Assembly: GCA_030407005.1 (NCBI GenBank) | Contig: JAUDYN010000004.1 | Span: 1,984,001-2,048,000, forward strand | Direction of reading: 5' to 3' | Source: Desarmillaria ectypa | Taxonomy: Eukaryota; Basidiomycota; Agaricomycetes; Agaricales; Physalacriaceae | DNA: 64,000 nucleotides | Shown: positions 10,832 through 21,971 of the stretch, piece after piece | How positions within the stretch are numbered: position 1 is the first letter of the stretch | Layout of the letters: every line of letters begins with the position of its first letter | Made by a program: the position numbers and the translations under genes | The notes under the pieces: model-generated | The model's input: only the letters and a program-made list of their open reading frames with translations | What the model was told of the DNA's origin: nothing | Database searches by the model: none

Positions 10832-12279
10832 ATGCATTCAGAGCCGCTCTCTGGGTCTGGCCAGGTTGACGCGCCAGTATCCAACGATGGAAAGGCCGTG
10901 ACGCAGACCGCCTCGGATTTACTATTACTCGTATTCATTCACGGCTTCAAGGGAGACGATGAGACGTTCCTGCAATTTCCTCAGCGGATGCAACACGTCC
11001 TCTCCGACACTATTCCAGGTTGTACCGTGGAATCTATAGTATTCCCTGTATATGAGGTACCGTCACCCGACTCGGCCTGTCTGATCATATCACCTGAACT
11101 CTTTCCAGACGAAAGGGGAACTGGTAAGCACGTTTTCACCACACACGAGAAACACAAGGCAAATAGTGGCATGTAGAATGAAGCTGTCGTACGGTTTGCT
11201 GATTGGTTGACGACACTGACGGTGGAGAGGGAAGTCGCCTCAGGAGGGGGAGCCGGAAAAGCGAAGATCGTGTTGTGTGGGCACAGGTACGTGTTATCAT
11301 CCACAATACCGGGAATATCTTGCCCAAATAATACAGCATGGGTGGTATCCTTGCTGCCGATACCCTACGCGAATTTGTCAAGACTAAGCCCGACCAAAGG
11401 GCACCTCTCTGGCCGAAAATCATCGCCTGTATTGCCTATGACACTCCGGTTTGTATATCATCTCTACGCTCAAGTTGAAAACTCAACAGACATTCGCAGT
11501 ATCTCGGTCTGCATCCCTACGTATTCAAAAACAGCGCGACAAAAGCAACAGAGTACGCCAGTACTGCCCGAACGGTGGGCTCAGCTTTGCTTGGTTCCTT
11601 CGCAGGGTTCGGAGCCAAGAAGGCCGCAGATTCAAAGCCAGCTGCTGAGAGCACGCCACCTCCTCCTGAATCAAAAACGTCTTGGAGTAAATGGGCACCA
11701 GCTGCATATGCCGTGGGTGGTGCAATCTTGGCCGGAGCGGCAGCAGGTGGAGCCTATTACAAGCGTAATGATCTAGGTGTGGGATATACATGGGCCACGG
11801 ATCATATGAAATATGTGAGGAACCTATGGGATGAGCCGGCCCTCCGCCAGCGAATGGACGACCTGGTCGATATTGAAGAACAAGAGGGTGTCGTTTTCCG
11901 AGTGTACGTACACCATTTACTGACACGTCGCCATCGAGACGTGCTAAACTTAGACTTTCGTAGTTTCTATACCCATCTGCTACCGGTTCCACAGGTCCAC
12001 CCCAATGCCCGAACATTTATCGTGCTACCGAAGAAAAATGCGCGTTTTGCGGCAAATTTCCTGCAGGCGAATAATGGTGTGGCTCCCGACGAGCTACAAG
12101 CACATACAGGGATGTTCAGCGCGAAGACCAATGACGGTTATTATGGACTCGGGCTCGAGACTGCGAAAGTTGTCCGAGAAGCAGTCATGTTGGGTAGGGG
12201 GATATTTGAGGATCCAGAAACGCAAAAGGAGAGTATCCAGGAGCGACTGGACTTGGAGGATACTGAGGAGACGCGATAA
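10832..12279 (+). CDS. Alpha/beta hydrolase, DUF676/PGAP1-like
   Basis: Probable serine hydrolase of the lipase/GPI-inositol-deacylase-like clan; substrate unknown. ATG 10832 opens MHSEPLSGSGQV. The oxyanion strand is LLLLVFIHGFKGDDETFLQF. The nucleophile elbow GHSMGG is split by the 50-nt intron 11287-11336 inside the serine codon (GGG CAC AG | C ATG GGT GGT). IIACIAYDTP and YLGLHPYVFKN follow across an intron. A hydrophobic Ala/Gly-rich segment (AAYAVGGAILAGAAAGGAYY) near 11700-11765 could anchor it to a membrane or lipid droplet. The C-terminal part has RTFIVLPKKNARFAANFLQA and a likely late catalytic loop (ELQAHTGMFS). Intron 11904-11963 is stop-free and 60 nt long. About 370-400 residues. 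Confidence 0.75.
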
Positions 12280-12358
12280 TGAATTGCGACGAGATTCTTG
12301 AATGTAACTTATCATTGTAAAGTATGTACTATCTCATCTATATCCACCGTATTTCATA

Positions 12359-13069
12359 TCATTTTAGGGATAGCTGCATGGCGTATGCGTCTTCACCGTC
12401 AGCGTCTGTAGAATGGGTGAGCATTGGAAATTTTGATTAAGCGATAAACATACAGTATTTGTGTTCGATATTTTTGACGGTGAAGCCTAGCGTATCCCTG
12501 TAGAGACCCAATGCAGCACGGTTTGATTTTCGGACATGTAGGGATACATAAGAGGCGTGATAGACGGCAGCCATTGCTTCCTCTGTAGCAACACATCAGT
12601 GGAGAGTTTGAACGGGGAGCATTTGAACTGACGGGATTGCACCATCAACTTTTTCGCCAGCCCCAACCTTCGATACGTTCGCAGCACTGATATTGAGGTT
12701 ACATGCCCATGGGGGTCATCTTCTTCTCCCAGTTCTTCTTCCCTACTACAGCATCAGCGAGCTTTCATAACGAGGAGATGAGGCGCATACATTTTGGCGA
12801 GGATGTATCCGACCACCCGGCCTGCGCTATCTTCTGCGACGTAGGATAAAGAAGGCCATGTTAGGATGTGGTATAGGTCTAGAGATGGTTGAGGACGGAC
12901 GAGCAGCAGTATCACTAATCCTTGCGCGTACAATATTTCATCGTGTAGTTTTCTGGTAAATTTTGAAGGTTGCAGGCCTGCATACCATTGCAATCTTTGA
13001 CTAGTGAGCCGAAATCGAATTAATCTGGAGCAAAAACAGACCGTCGATACGCGCAAGACGGATATTCAT
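12359..13069 (-). CDS. NAA10: N-terminal acetyltransferase A catalytic subunit
   Basis: GNAT-fold catalytic subunit (Ard1) of NatA, which acetylates nascent protein N-termini on the ribosome with Naa15. MNIRLARID is joined by an intron to [20 protein letters not shown], then [20 protein letters not shown] and [11 protein letters not shown], all diagnostic. The acetyl-CoA loop follows [20 protein letters not shown]. After a poorly resolved part come [18 protein letters not shown] and [16 protein letters not shown], ending at a TGA at 12359-12361. It lacks the long acidic tail of yeast Ard1. The codon for the second Tyr of KYY is split by an intron. About 160-170 residues with five or six introns. 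It is divergent from the WG-repeat gene. Confidence 0.92.
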
Positions 13070-13413
13070 GGTGGAGAGAAAGATAGTTATTATTATTTAT
13101 TTTTGGTCTAAAAATATTGGAAATCGCGAATCGCCACCCTCACCGTGATTCGATGCCATTCATACGCTGCCAGGTGAGTCCGTCGGTTCATCGCCGTGCA
13201 ATACAGTCTGGATGCTTTCCAGTGGTTCGACAACGACCGCCAGCCCATCAGTGGAGGCTGCAAATGGGAATCCACGACCTGTACATTCATCCACCCTTCA
13301 TCACATCGATGGGATTCTGCCCCTCGCAAGAGAACAGTGGTTCCCAGGGTACGTCGGCGATACCCGTTACGCTTTTCTCGCTTCCTACCCAACATTCACA
13401 CATACAAAATCAG
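13070..13413. promoter_or_regulatory. Divergent region NAA10 / WG-repeat gene
   Basis: This 344-bp gap separates two divergent ATGs. An open frame runs from 13117 into the WG-repeat ORF, so a longer N-terminus is possible. It has no compositional resemblance to the rest of that protein, so I treat it as 5' leader. An AT-rich TATTATTATTTATT tract lies at 13088-13101. Confidence 0.35.
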
Positions 13414-15369
13414 ATGAGCTCCAGGAAAGGCCTTTCAGGTTGTAGCAACGCGCCTCGTCGTGACCGTAATGCCAACACAGCTGGCCTCGGTGTGAAAAAT
13501 CGTTATGAGAAACCTCCCCTTACAGGTCCGAATTCGGAGAAAAGCAAATGGGATACTGGCGCCTGGTACAAAAACCAACAAGAGTCTGGTCAATCGAATA
13601 CTGGTGCTTCCACAAGCACGCTGGCCAGCGCTTCGGCTACTACGAAACCTGTCGATGAACCTTGGGGCTCGAATAACTGGGGAATGTCCGAGTCACCGTC
13701 CTGGGGTGACAAGACCAAGAGCAGTGGCATCTCGTCTCCGACATGGGGAAACAAGAATGGTGTGAAGGACTCGGGAGGCGGTGGCGAATGGGGTTCGGGA
13801 GGCTGGGGCAGCACAGACAAAGACAATGCGTCGTGGGGCACCGGCACCTGGGGAACTTTTAATGCTGGGACAGGTTTGGAAAATGCGTCTATCGAGGAGC
13901 CGCAACCAATGCAAGTCGATTCTCCCTTGCCAGCCTCTTCAAAAGGTAAAGAGAAGGAAATGCCAAGGCGCGATTCACAGGATACGATCATGCTGCCTCC
14001 TCTACCTGATCCTCCCATGTCCTCATCACACATACCACTGCCCAAAAAGAAAAAGGACCCTGGAAAACAGCCAGCAGCTTTGCTGACCGTTGATGTATCT
14101 AGAAGTGGCGCTGGTGCTAGTAATCAACCCCCCTCGCCGTCACATTCTATTACAGGCGCCCAAAATGTATACAAGGATCTTATGGGGTATGTTTTATTCC
14201 TTGTTCTAGCCGTAGACTCTCATTTGGTTCTGATAGGCACTTCTTCAAACTGGTACGCCTCAAAATCGAGAAAGCCGACTATGATGAAAAATATCGTGCT
14301 TGGAGCATAGCTCAAGGTTCACAGCCCTACGCCCTAGGACAGGATGCTGCTGGAACACACTGGAACCAAGCCCAAAAACAATTGGATCAGATTCATGGCA
14401 TTTCCCGGGACGTTGAAGATACTATGAAACAGCTTCTGAGTCTACCGGATGTTTCTACGCCAAAAATATCTTTGGATGAAATGGAAGAAAAGATGGAACA
14501 AATCACTGAATATGCAGAAGACATTGAGCGTTGGATGAAGGGACTGGCCGAAGCGCAGGAAGAGGCTGAAAGACGTGCTGAAGAAGCTGCAGCAGAGAAC
14601 TATCCAATCGATACCACGCCACGTTGGAAGCCCAAGGAATGGCCGGAGAATCCTACCATGGACTACTTCCAGAAACGCATTGCCGAGTTGCAGGACCAAG
14701 TTACTGACATTTCTAACTTTCTTGATCATATCAAACCGATGGACGATGTCAAATCTCTCTTTGAGGAGGGCATCCAGATAAGTGATAGCCTCGCCCGTTT
14801 GAGGATGGAGAAGTTGGATCCAGAGGAAGATCCTTTGACATTGAGACTAGATAACGCTGGTGGACAAGTCGTTGAAATGATGTCGACAATTGCAGATTAC
14901 ACGGGCAAATTCGTGGACCAGAAGAACGAGTCAGAGAGGTGCAAAGCCGAGAGAGATGCTAACCTGGTAGTCAAGGCAGAGGTTTGTTTTGAATCTAGGT
15001 CTCATATTGTTATCACTTACCGTATTTCGCGTCTAGCTCGAGGGGAAAATTGCCGGTTTCGAGCAAAGGTCAAAGGAGCGTCATGCCCGTATTCAAGAGA
15101 TGTCCAATGAATTGAGAGAACTCCGGAAGATGGAACAGGCATACCCGTTCCATTTGATCAAACCATTACTTGAACAAATCGCTGGTGAAGTAATCGAAAA
15201 GGAGGTGCGGCCCGTCTTAATGGCCATCCATAGAGCTTGTGAAACTGCGTCGACACAGAGCGTGGATAGGATGACTGAGAAGATCCAGGTGGCCGCTCAG
15301 CCTACGGTCGAGAGCACCAACCGTCTTCGAGAGCAGGCTCGCCGGTCCAGGGCGCCTACGTCATCTTAG
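13414..15369 (+). CDS. WG-repeat, coiled-coil protein of unknown function
   Basis: I do not recognise an orthologue. ATG 13414 opens MSSRKGLSGCSNAPRRDRNA. Residues about 85-150 carry eight WG dipeptides in a Gly/Ser-rich setting (PWGSNNWGMSESPSWG, TWGNK, EWGSGGWG, SWGTGTWGTF), resembling Argonaute-hook GW/WG regions. A Pro/Ser-rich, basic segment follows (PLPKKKKDPGKQP). After an intron at about 14187-14235 the second half starts GHFFKLVRLKIEKADYDEKY and is almost entirely helical and acidic (EMEEKMEQITEYAEDIERWM, AEAQEEAERRAEEAAAEN), a coiled coil. A further intron near 14985-15035 joins KAE to LEGKIAGFEQRSKERHARI. About 610 residues, three exons. The C-terminal helix ends RLREQARRSRAPTSS. 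It could be an RNA-silencing or transport scaffold; either is inference. Confidence 0.7.
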
Positions 15370-15782
15370 GCTACCTTCTATATCTTGTGATATCATTTCT
15401 GTGTACATTCTAGACCAGTGTATAAAGACCTTCCGCGCTGTACATATGTATTGACTAGCATGGCCTGCTCCAATTTGTCCAACGCCTAGCTACAAATAAT
15501 TCGGTTTCAGTTCGGAGGGTTCTGCGATAAGTCCAGGTAGTTCCAGTGGAGCTCAGGGACGCCAATACTATGACAGAAGAAAGTGAGCCTCCTTTCGTTG
15601 AGGCGCATGCCGTTGTCGCATATCCCAAGCCTCCGGCAGATATCAGCAGCTCAGAAAGGAGCACTCACACAGTATACTTACTACACCATTGATGGATAAG
15701 CCGTCAACTATTCGACGATGCATGTGTCGAAGAACCCGATCAATGTACTTATGAAATAAATTAATTTCCATCATGGCGTACA
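15370..15782. other. Intergenic, tail-to-tail
   Basis: Holds the 3' ends of the WG-repeat gene (+) and the first glutaminase-like gene (-). I see no supportable gene here. Confidence 0.45.
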
Positions 15783-18700
15783 CTACAGATATTGGCTTAA
15801 TTGAAACGCTAAAGCGAACAATACTAGAAGTAGGGCCAATGGAGGCAACACGCTCGGACAAGCCCAATCAGCTCGGTCGTCATCACCATCACCGCCGCAT
15901 TTGCCATTGCTACTGCTTGTGCTATTCTCATCACCACCAGATCCACCTCCGGCGTTGGTGCCAGTATCTGTGGTGTTGTCTCCTGTCGGATCTCCTTTAG
16001 AGTTCGTGTCACTTCTAATGAAAAGATCAATTAATTAACCGCGACATGATCAGCAGATAGCCGAAGCGAGATTCAAAACTCACAGAACGAGCTAAGCAAG
16101 GATTTTACAATGTTAATGAGATTAATGCAACCTTGATTAAGAGAAAAGCGTACCAAAGCGACTAGAAGAGACACACTTAGCAACTTCGGTGACGAAGGAC
16201 GGAGGGAAGTACATACGATGTCCCCCCACTACAGGCCTTGCTTTGAAACTTTGCACTCCACCATCTGTGGCATTGTAGAAATCTACGAATGGGTGGGAGC
16301 TCAGTCCACTAGAGACCCAATCCTTGACGGATGAGATGAACAAGTCGCACGTCGAGTTGTTCGTCATGACTGCGGCAGTCCAAATCTCCCAAACTATAGA
16401 GAACACATCGGTCACCGGTAAATGAAGAGAGGCGGCCCACGTACCGCTTAAGGTATATGCATGTCTAGCAGAAGCGTCAGAAGTCCAATGCTTGTAAGCT
16501 GTAACAGAAGATTAAAGCTCACCGAGTGTCCAGCGGTACACCGTACTTATCTTGAAGACATCAGTTTAAATACATAGAGCAATGTGAATTTCCCGGAACT
16601 CACTCGCAACTGTGGGGTACCACTTCGTCTCTGTTTGAAAATGAGTTTGATCCCTTCCCGAAATACAACAAAGGCGTACGTGTTTCGGGGGAAGATATTG
16701 AGATTCAATAATTTATCGGCGTATAAGTTATAAGATAAGCCCCAGCTGAAGCGAGGTGAGATGACGCAACTTGTATTGAAGGAGACACTACTCACCTAGA
16801 AGAGTTTCTATACTATATTTGTTCAGAAGTACGTCAAGACTCAAGAAAGGTTTTGCCGGAAAGACATATTTTACAAAGAGGGTGAGATGACTGTCGTCAT
16901 GTGAAAATGCCATGTTCTGCCATTGCGAGACATAATCTGAAGCAATGGTCTAGAAATACAGTTGAGCTTGAATGATAGCAAAGGTTGAAGGGGAAAAAAC
17001 AAACACTATAATTGTTGCTTTTGGTATCATCGCCTACCATGTCTGTGATCTTCGCCATCGCACCGATTCCGTTGATTGCGAGATTGGTCTGATTTGCAAA
17101 GGTACCCGCAAAATCGTTGGTGCTGAGCTGATAAGAAGGAAGGAGAGTGTCAGAGATCAAGCATTGCGCCCACTGATCCAATAGATCGAACTGAGGGACG
17201 GAAAGGCGACTTGTTAAGACATTTGATGGGCGGGAGAAGTAGTATCTTACGTATTTCGTGAGTTGGGATGTATCTCCAGTCTTCTGGGCGTAGTTCAACG
17301 CCATGATGATCATGTTACCGCTTTCTTTTCAAGGTATCAGAACTAATTTTCACAAGGAAAGGCAGGAATACCTTCCACCGGCATGGCCTCGTCCTTTCCA
17401 TCATTGTGGCCAGTAGCGTTGGGGTAATGAGAACCTGTAGCAGATTATCAGTAGATTATACATTACTACCTCCCAAAGATATGCGTACCTATATCATGCA
17501 CACTATATCGGTTGGGGCACTGCCCTGTAACCTGATAATCAAAGGCCGCATTTAACAAGTACTTCCCGAGCTCAGGGTTGATGTAAAGAAATAACGGCCA
17601 GGCTGGAAATATGGCATCTACCGTATTCACCATCTTCTCATGAAAATATCAACAGCAGGCATGATTGTCTCATTATAACTTACATCAACGCTTGAGATCT
17701 CTAGAGGAAGAAATGAGAAAACAACACTGCGTTTAGTGAGCAATACGGCGTACCTTTCATAAAGACGAGGATATCGCCTGTATTCCAAGATCCATTTGAG
17801 CTCTGGGATAGAGTTATTTCAGTTCCAGCGAATGCTTGCCTGATAGATAACGCGACGATGTCGGCATAGTCAGAAGAGATATGTGAAGCATCGCTTTCCG
17901 CAGTATTATCAAAGTTATTGGCTTTTGTGATTGCACCGGTATAATCAGATAGAAATGAAGGAATCTACGATGGAAAAATATAATCTTGAATTCGGGCAAT
18001 GAAAACTAGATTTAGCCGACCTACATAGTTAGCGACCGTCGTTTGGCTAAGGAAGTATAGGCTTCGCTCTTGAATCATACCATCCGCGATGATGTGCTGG
18101 ATCGCAGGGTCACGGATGTGGCCGATTGCTACCACCACGTAAATCGTCGCAGCAGAAATATTTCCGAGATCATGCGCAAAAGCAAGAACAGGCCAGTGGT
18201 CCTGAATAGCTCGGAAATTGCAGTCCTTAGTGTTCGACAATATCCCCTGGTTGATAAACTGATTCCTGACATCAACATCAGCTCCGGTTTGGTATGTTGT
18301 ATCCATATTCTACATTTCCAAGTTGTTTCAGTACGGTCAATAATGATGTGGAATCTGATTCGCACTGCCAGTGCATAGGTTACATAGTATACGGACCCAT
18401 CTTTTACTTTAATCTCAGCGGTACATTAAAGAATCTGTAGTGGAATACATGCACATACATTGCGTCCGGTCGTCAATTTCTGCAAAAGGTGAAGGGGCTT
18501 GCAGTTGGGCCTGATGAATCACGACATCTTCGGTGGTGGTGGTGGTCCAGTCATGACTAAGGAAGTATTCCCAGAAAGCCATTCTCCGCTAATATCACTG
18601 TATAATGAGACAGAATAGGTCGAGTTGTCGTTGGAAGCGGCTGTAAGCGCGAGATAAGAAAAAGGAAAGGATTTTTAGTCAAATTGTGAGGCTACAGATG

Positions 18701-19276
18701 CACGTCAGTTTGCAGTCATAAATGCATGAGGCAATGGTTTACATCAACAGGGCTCAGAAAGGTAACAGTCAAATCCATTGGTCCTGCAGTCATCACAAAC
18801 TTCGACTGGGTAGAAGTAAACTGAGAGAGAGTATTAGCTGGGCAGACCAATTTATTTTTCTGGGACGCACCTGGGCGCTCTTTTGCGTAGCTTTCACGTA
18901 TGAAGCGACACCCCCCGGAGTGCCCAAGAAGCCATAAGTGATGTTGTCGACTTTGATCAAGCCTGCCCATCCAGTGATCTACCATGCGTCGTCTCAAGAC
19001 ATGCTTTCATCTTAATGGACTTCCACTGACCTGCCCTGCATAGAACCTAGACCATTCATCATTGAGCGCGGTACTACCGTTTTTCTGTGCCAGCCATGTT
19101 GACAGATATGGCGAACGTACAGCCAAGGGATATGAGGGTGGAGTGAAAGCCGATACATTCAGGAGAGTGGCGCCTCGGCAGAGAATTATAAGCTCGGAGA
19201 AAAAAACCAGCACATAGCAAGAGAAGGCATGGAAAGAAAGCAAAGGCCGGAGAAAAAGTAAAGGGCATCTGATCAT
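15783..19276 (-). CDS. Glutaminase A-family secreted protein, GPI-tailed paralog
   Basis: Member of the fungal GtaA-type glutaminase family (DUF5127/DUF4965/DUF1793 architecture). ATG 19276 opens a signal peptide (MIRCPLLFLRPLLSFHAFSC), then PPSYPLAVRSPYLSTWLAQK, ITGWAGLIKVDNITYGFLG and FTSTQSKFVMTAGPMDLTV. The core has GHIRDPAIQHI, DYADIVALSIRQAFAGTEIT, SWNTGDILVFMK, NTVDAIFPAWPLFLYINPEL, YSVHDIG, GHNDGKDEAMPVE, NMIIMALNYAQKTGDTSQL, WGLSYNLYADKLLNLNIFP and DFYNATDGGVQSFKARPVVG. An 8-nt micro-exon (16084-16091) restores GGHLALLVLSDTN. The tail is Gly/Ser/Thr/Asp-rich and ends in a hydrophobic segment (SVLPPLALLLVLFALAFQLS), a GPI-signal pattern missing from the paralog. The frame breaks once, between 18547 and 18570, so it may be a recent pseudogene or the sequence may be wrong there. 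At least 15 introns. Confidence 0.82.
16084..16091 (-). other. Predicted 8-nt micro-exon
   Basis: On the minus strand CTCGTTCT is preceded by GCTTAG (acceptor) and followed by GTGAGT (donor). Including it joins GGHLAL through LVL to SDTNSKGDPTG in frame. Omitting it gives AAG TGA, an immediate stop. The restored GGHLALLVL matches the usual end of the catalytic region of this family. Confidence 0.65.
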
Positions 19277-19890
19277 ATTTAAGCTACGGGGCAAGGATAG
19301 ATGGTTTACAATTGATGAAACAGTATTATCGATGGAGAGGCGTTGTCAAGGCTTGTTGTTCTCACAGGGCCTATGTTGGTATCGACCTTGCCAGCATTAC
19401 TTTGTATTGTTTTATGTAAATAAGCTGGAAAGTTCATTGCGTCTAGCAGGCGAAGACATACATGGGCTGATGATATTGATTTGTGGGGGTCCACACTGAT
19501 CTGGCCACGTTGAGGACTTGTGAGGTGAATGTCATTTAATAGCGTTGTTGCTGTCCAAGGCACCACGAACAGCAGATTGCGCAAAAGTACAGCACCGGGG
19601 TGATAAGCAGAAGTTTAAATTATAGATAGCGATTGCAATGTACAAACCCGCTAACGCTCTTTCTGTTGATAGTTGAAGGTCAGTAGCGCTTCGATCGGTA
19701 ACGATGAACGCACGTCTTGAATATTATCCTGTCGGACGGAAGACTGTAATTGAAAACCTTGTCGTATAGCGGATAAAACTTTTTTTTGATTGTAATGTCG
19801 TTGGGAAGACGGCTAACCTTGTCGACGATATACTGAGTAGTGGTGGTTGCCAGTATGATCGACTTTGATTAATAAGCAGGACATTGATGA
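19277..19890. other. Intergenic, glutaminase-like 1 / chitinase A
   Basis: This 614-bp gap should contain the promoter of the first glutaminase-like gene and the 3' end of chitinase A, both on the minus strand. The 92-residue minus ORF inside begins without ATG context and shows no family features. Confidence 0.4.
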
Positions 19891-21371
19891 CTAATATCTA
19901 TACACTTTCCGTACAGCATTTATCAAGTCATTGTGCTTTGTATCACCCGTCATCTCCCACATACTCGTACCTCGCATCCCATTCTCCATAACGAACCCTG
20001 CTTTCAATCTTATTGACTCAGGATCGTCGTACGAGACTATCTGGTTGGTATCCGGAGACCGAAGAAACGGAGTACTTGAACACTGATCCCAATCCCTGAT
20101 GAATCCTGCCGATGCAACAAAATCCCGTTGTCCCGACGCATCTTTAAGAACAGACAAAGCGCCCTGCATTACAAGACTGCAGAATTGGATTTCTCCTTGT
20201 GTTTTATCGTCATTTGCAACAAGTGTAGGGGATCCACGCTTCGAACGCGTATGAAGTCCGGTAACATTGGACGTGGAGAGGATTCCGTACGCAGGTATTC
20301 CTAGCACGAGCTGATACGGCTTGAAACCGGCCGCCGCCCAAGCGTTCATGGCTGCTTGTGCGTTGGCATTCGGTTGAGTGGAGTTCCCGCATCTATCGCT
20401 GAGCGGGGCATTCGGTCCTGGATTTGGCGAAGCTAATAAAGCGTGAGCTCGATCGAGTAGCCAGCATCAAGGTTACCTACCACTCCAAACATCATAATTC
20501 ATAAGCAGGATCCAATCCAGTGCTTGAGCAAAATCTGATGCATCCTTCATCGGCGTTCCGCCATCATTGACAAAAGGCATATGACCGACAGCAGCTGTGA
20601 TGACGGCGTCTACAGGTAGCAACATGCGAAGGAGACGGAGAAACTGCAGAAAGTTGGCTGAATCGGACGGGCTGACTTGATTACCGGATTCGCCTATGTG
20701 ACCAGGATACTCCCAGTCGATATCGATGCCGTCCAAGTTGTACTGATCATAGATATTGCAGATGTTTGACGCAAAGACCTTGCGGCTTGCTTCGTTTGAT
20801 ACAGCGCCAGAGAAATAGCTGGGAAATTGTCGGCATACAGACAGAAGAGTAGACGATTGACTAACCGGCTTCCGGTCCAACCGCCTATACTAAGCTTGAC
20901 CTTTGTGCCCTCAGCATGCGCAGCCATCACAAGGCGCTCCAGAAGGTTAGGGGCCTCTGGTTCATCCCAAATCAAATTGAAGTTGCGGTCAGGCATAGCA
21001 AACGCGAAATCGATCCAGTCATACAATGCGTAGTTGATCGCTTCCGGAGAGAAGTCATCATTGGCCCAGCTTGGAAAATAAGCCATCACAAGGGGCCTTT
21101 GCGGAGTACTATCTACTTGAGACGAGGTTGTTTCCGAAGACTGAGATGAATAGACAAAGACAGCCTCTGAGCCAGAAGGTGAATGTCCGACACCCACACC
21201 AAACGCTAGAGGCGACGTGAAGTTTGACAACGTCGAGATGGTTGAGGTTGTATTTTGTGAGGTAAAAACGGAAGTAGCAGTAGTAGTGTTGTTACTGTCA
21301 AGGACTGGCGCCGAAATGACTACTGGCAAGCACGCTGACAGGGAAAATATAGCAAGAGTGTTCAAAAACAT
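19891..21371 (-). CDS. GH18 chitinase A, secreted
   Basis: Endochitinase of glycoside hydrolase family 18 cleaving beta-1,4-GlcNAc polymers, probably extracellular or wall-associated. ATG 21371 gives a signal peptide (MFLNTLAIFSLSACLPVVIS) followed by a Ser/Thr/Asn-rich linker of about 70 residues. The TIM barrel begins PLVMAYFPSWANDDFSPEAI, then WIDFAFAMPDRNFNLIWDEP and GTKVKLSIGGWTGSR (the SxGG strand). The catalytic DxxDxDxE is intact in NLDGIDIDWEYPGHIGESG near 20700-20740. Later barrel elements are DWILLMNYDVWS, YQLVLGIPAYG, FLRSPDTNQIVSYDDPESI and MENGMRGTSMWEMTGDTKHN. No chitin-binding module is visible. About 420 residues, three introns. It is the shorter of two paralogs; chitinase B at 25375-27685 shares the barrel order and wording. 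Confidence 0.92.
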
Positions 21372-21971
21372 CGCGAGAGAAGGAAAGGTAGGTTGCGCGA
21401 AGAAATACACCGCCGGGGTGATAAAGAGAGGAAGGAAGATGAGAAGCCTGACCCACCTAGGTCGCCAAGTTTATATGAACGAAGCCACATGTAAATAGAT
21501 GTAAATAACGCGTCTTGCCCTCCCATGACCGCTACGATCCGTTTCATCCGTGTCTTTATTTGGTTTCCTTCTTGGCTTTAGCACGCGGTTAAATATCACG
21601 GCTTATCACCTACATATTCTCGTATCCTTTCTGCGTCCCTTATGTCCCAAGCTGCACGCGGAATACTGAATAGGACCATCTCTTTGATGTTACCTCAAGA
21701 TTCATGCTTTAGTAAATCGTAAGTCTCGCCTCAAAATTCTACTACTCTATGCAGGTGGTGCTTTACAGATACTTGAAACAACACGCTACACCCTGGAAAT
21801 GAGAAGGTTTCAACCGTTCTGTGTCAGAGAGGCACCACATGGCTGTGAATGGTTTCATAACAATCATGCCCTCCTTCTCTTCGGGAAGCAAGGCAATGAT
21901 GGTGCCATCCCGTCATCCTATATGAGCTCGCGGGAATTCCTGCTGTATTTCATGCCCCACATCATAGTTCC
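21372..21971. promoter_or_regulatory. Divergent promoter, chitinase A / glutaminase-like 2
   Basis: A 600-bp gap lies between two divergent ATGs of secreted enzymes, suitable for co-regulation. An ORF of 62 codons at 21799-21987 overlaps the next start and has no coding support. Confidence 0.4.

Noticed and set aside
11525..12016. 163-codon minus-strand ORF opposite the hydrolase
   Set aside because: Shadow of the hydrolase coding exon; no features of its own.
13117..13413. N-terminal extension of the WG-repeat protein to 13117
   Set aside because: The frame is open but its composition is unlike the protein and ATG 13414 has a good context; left as leader.
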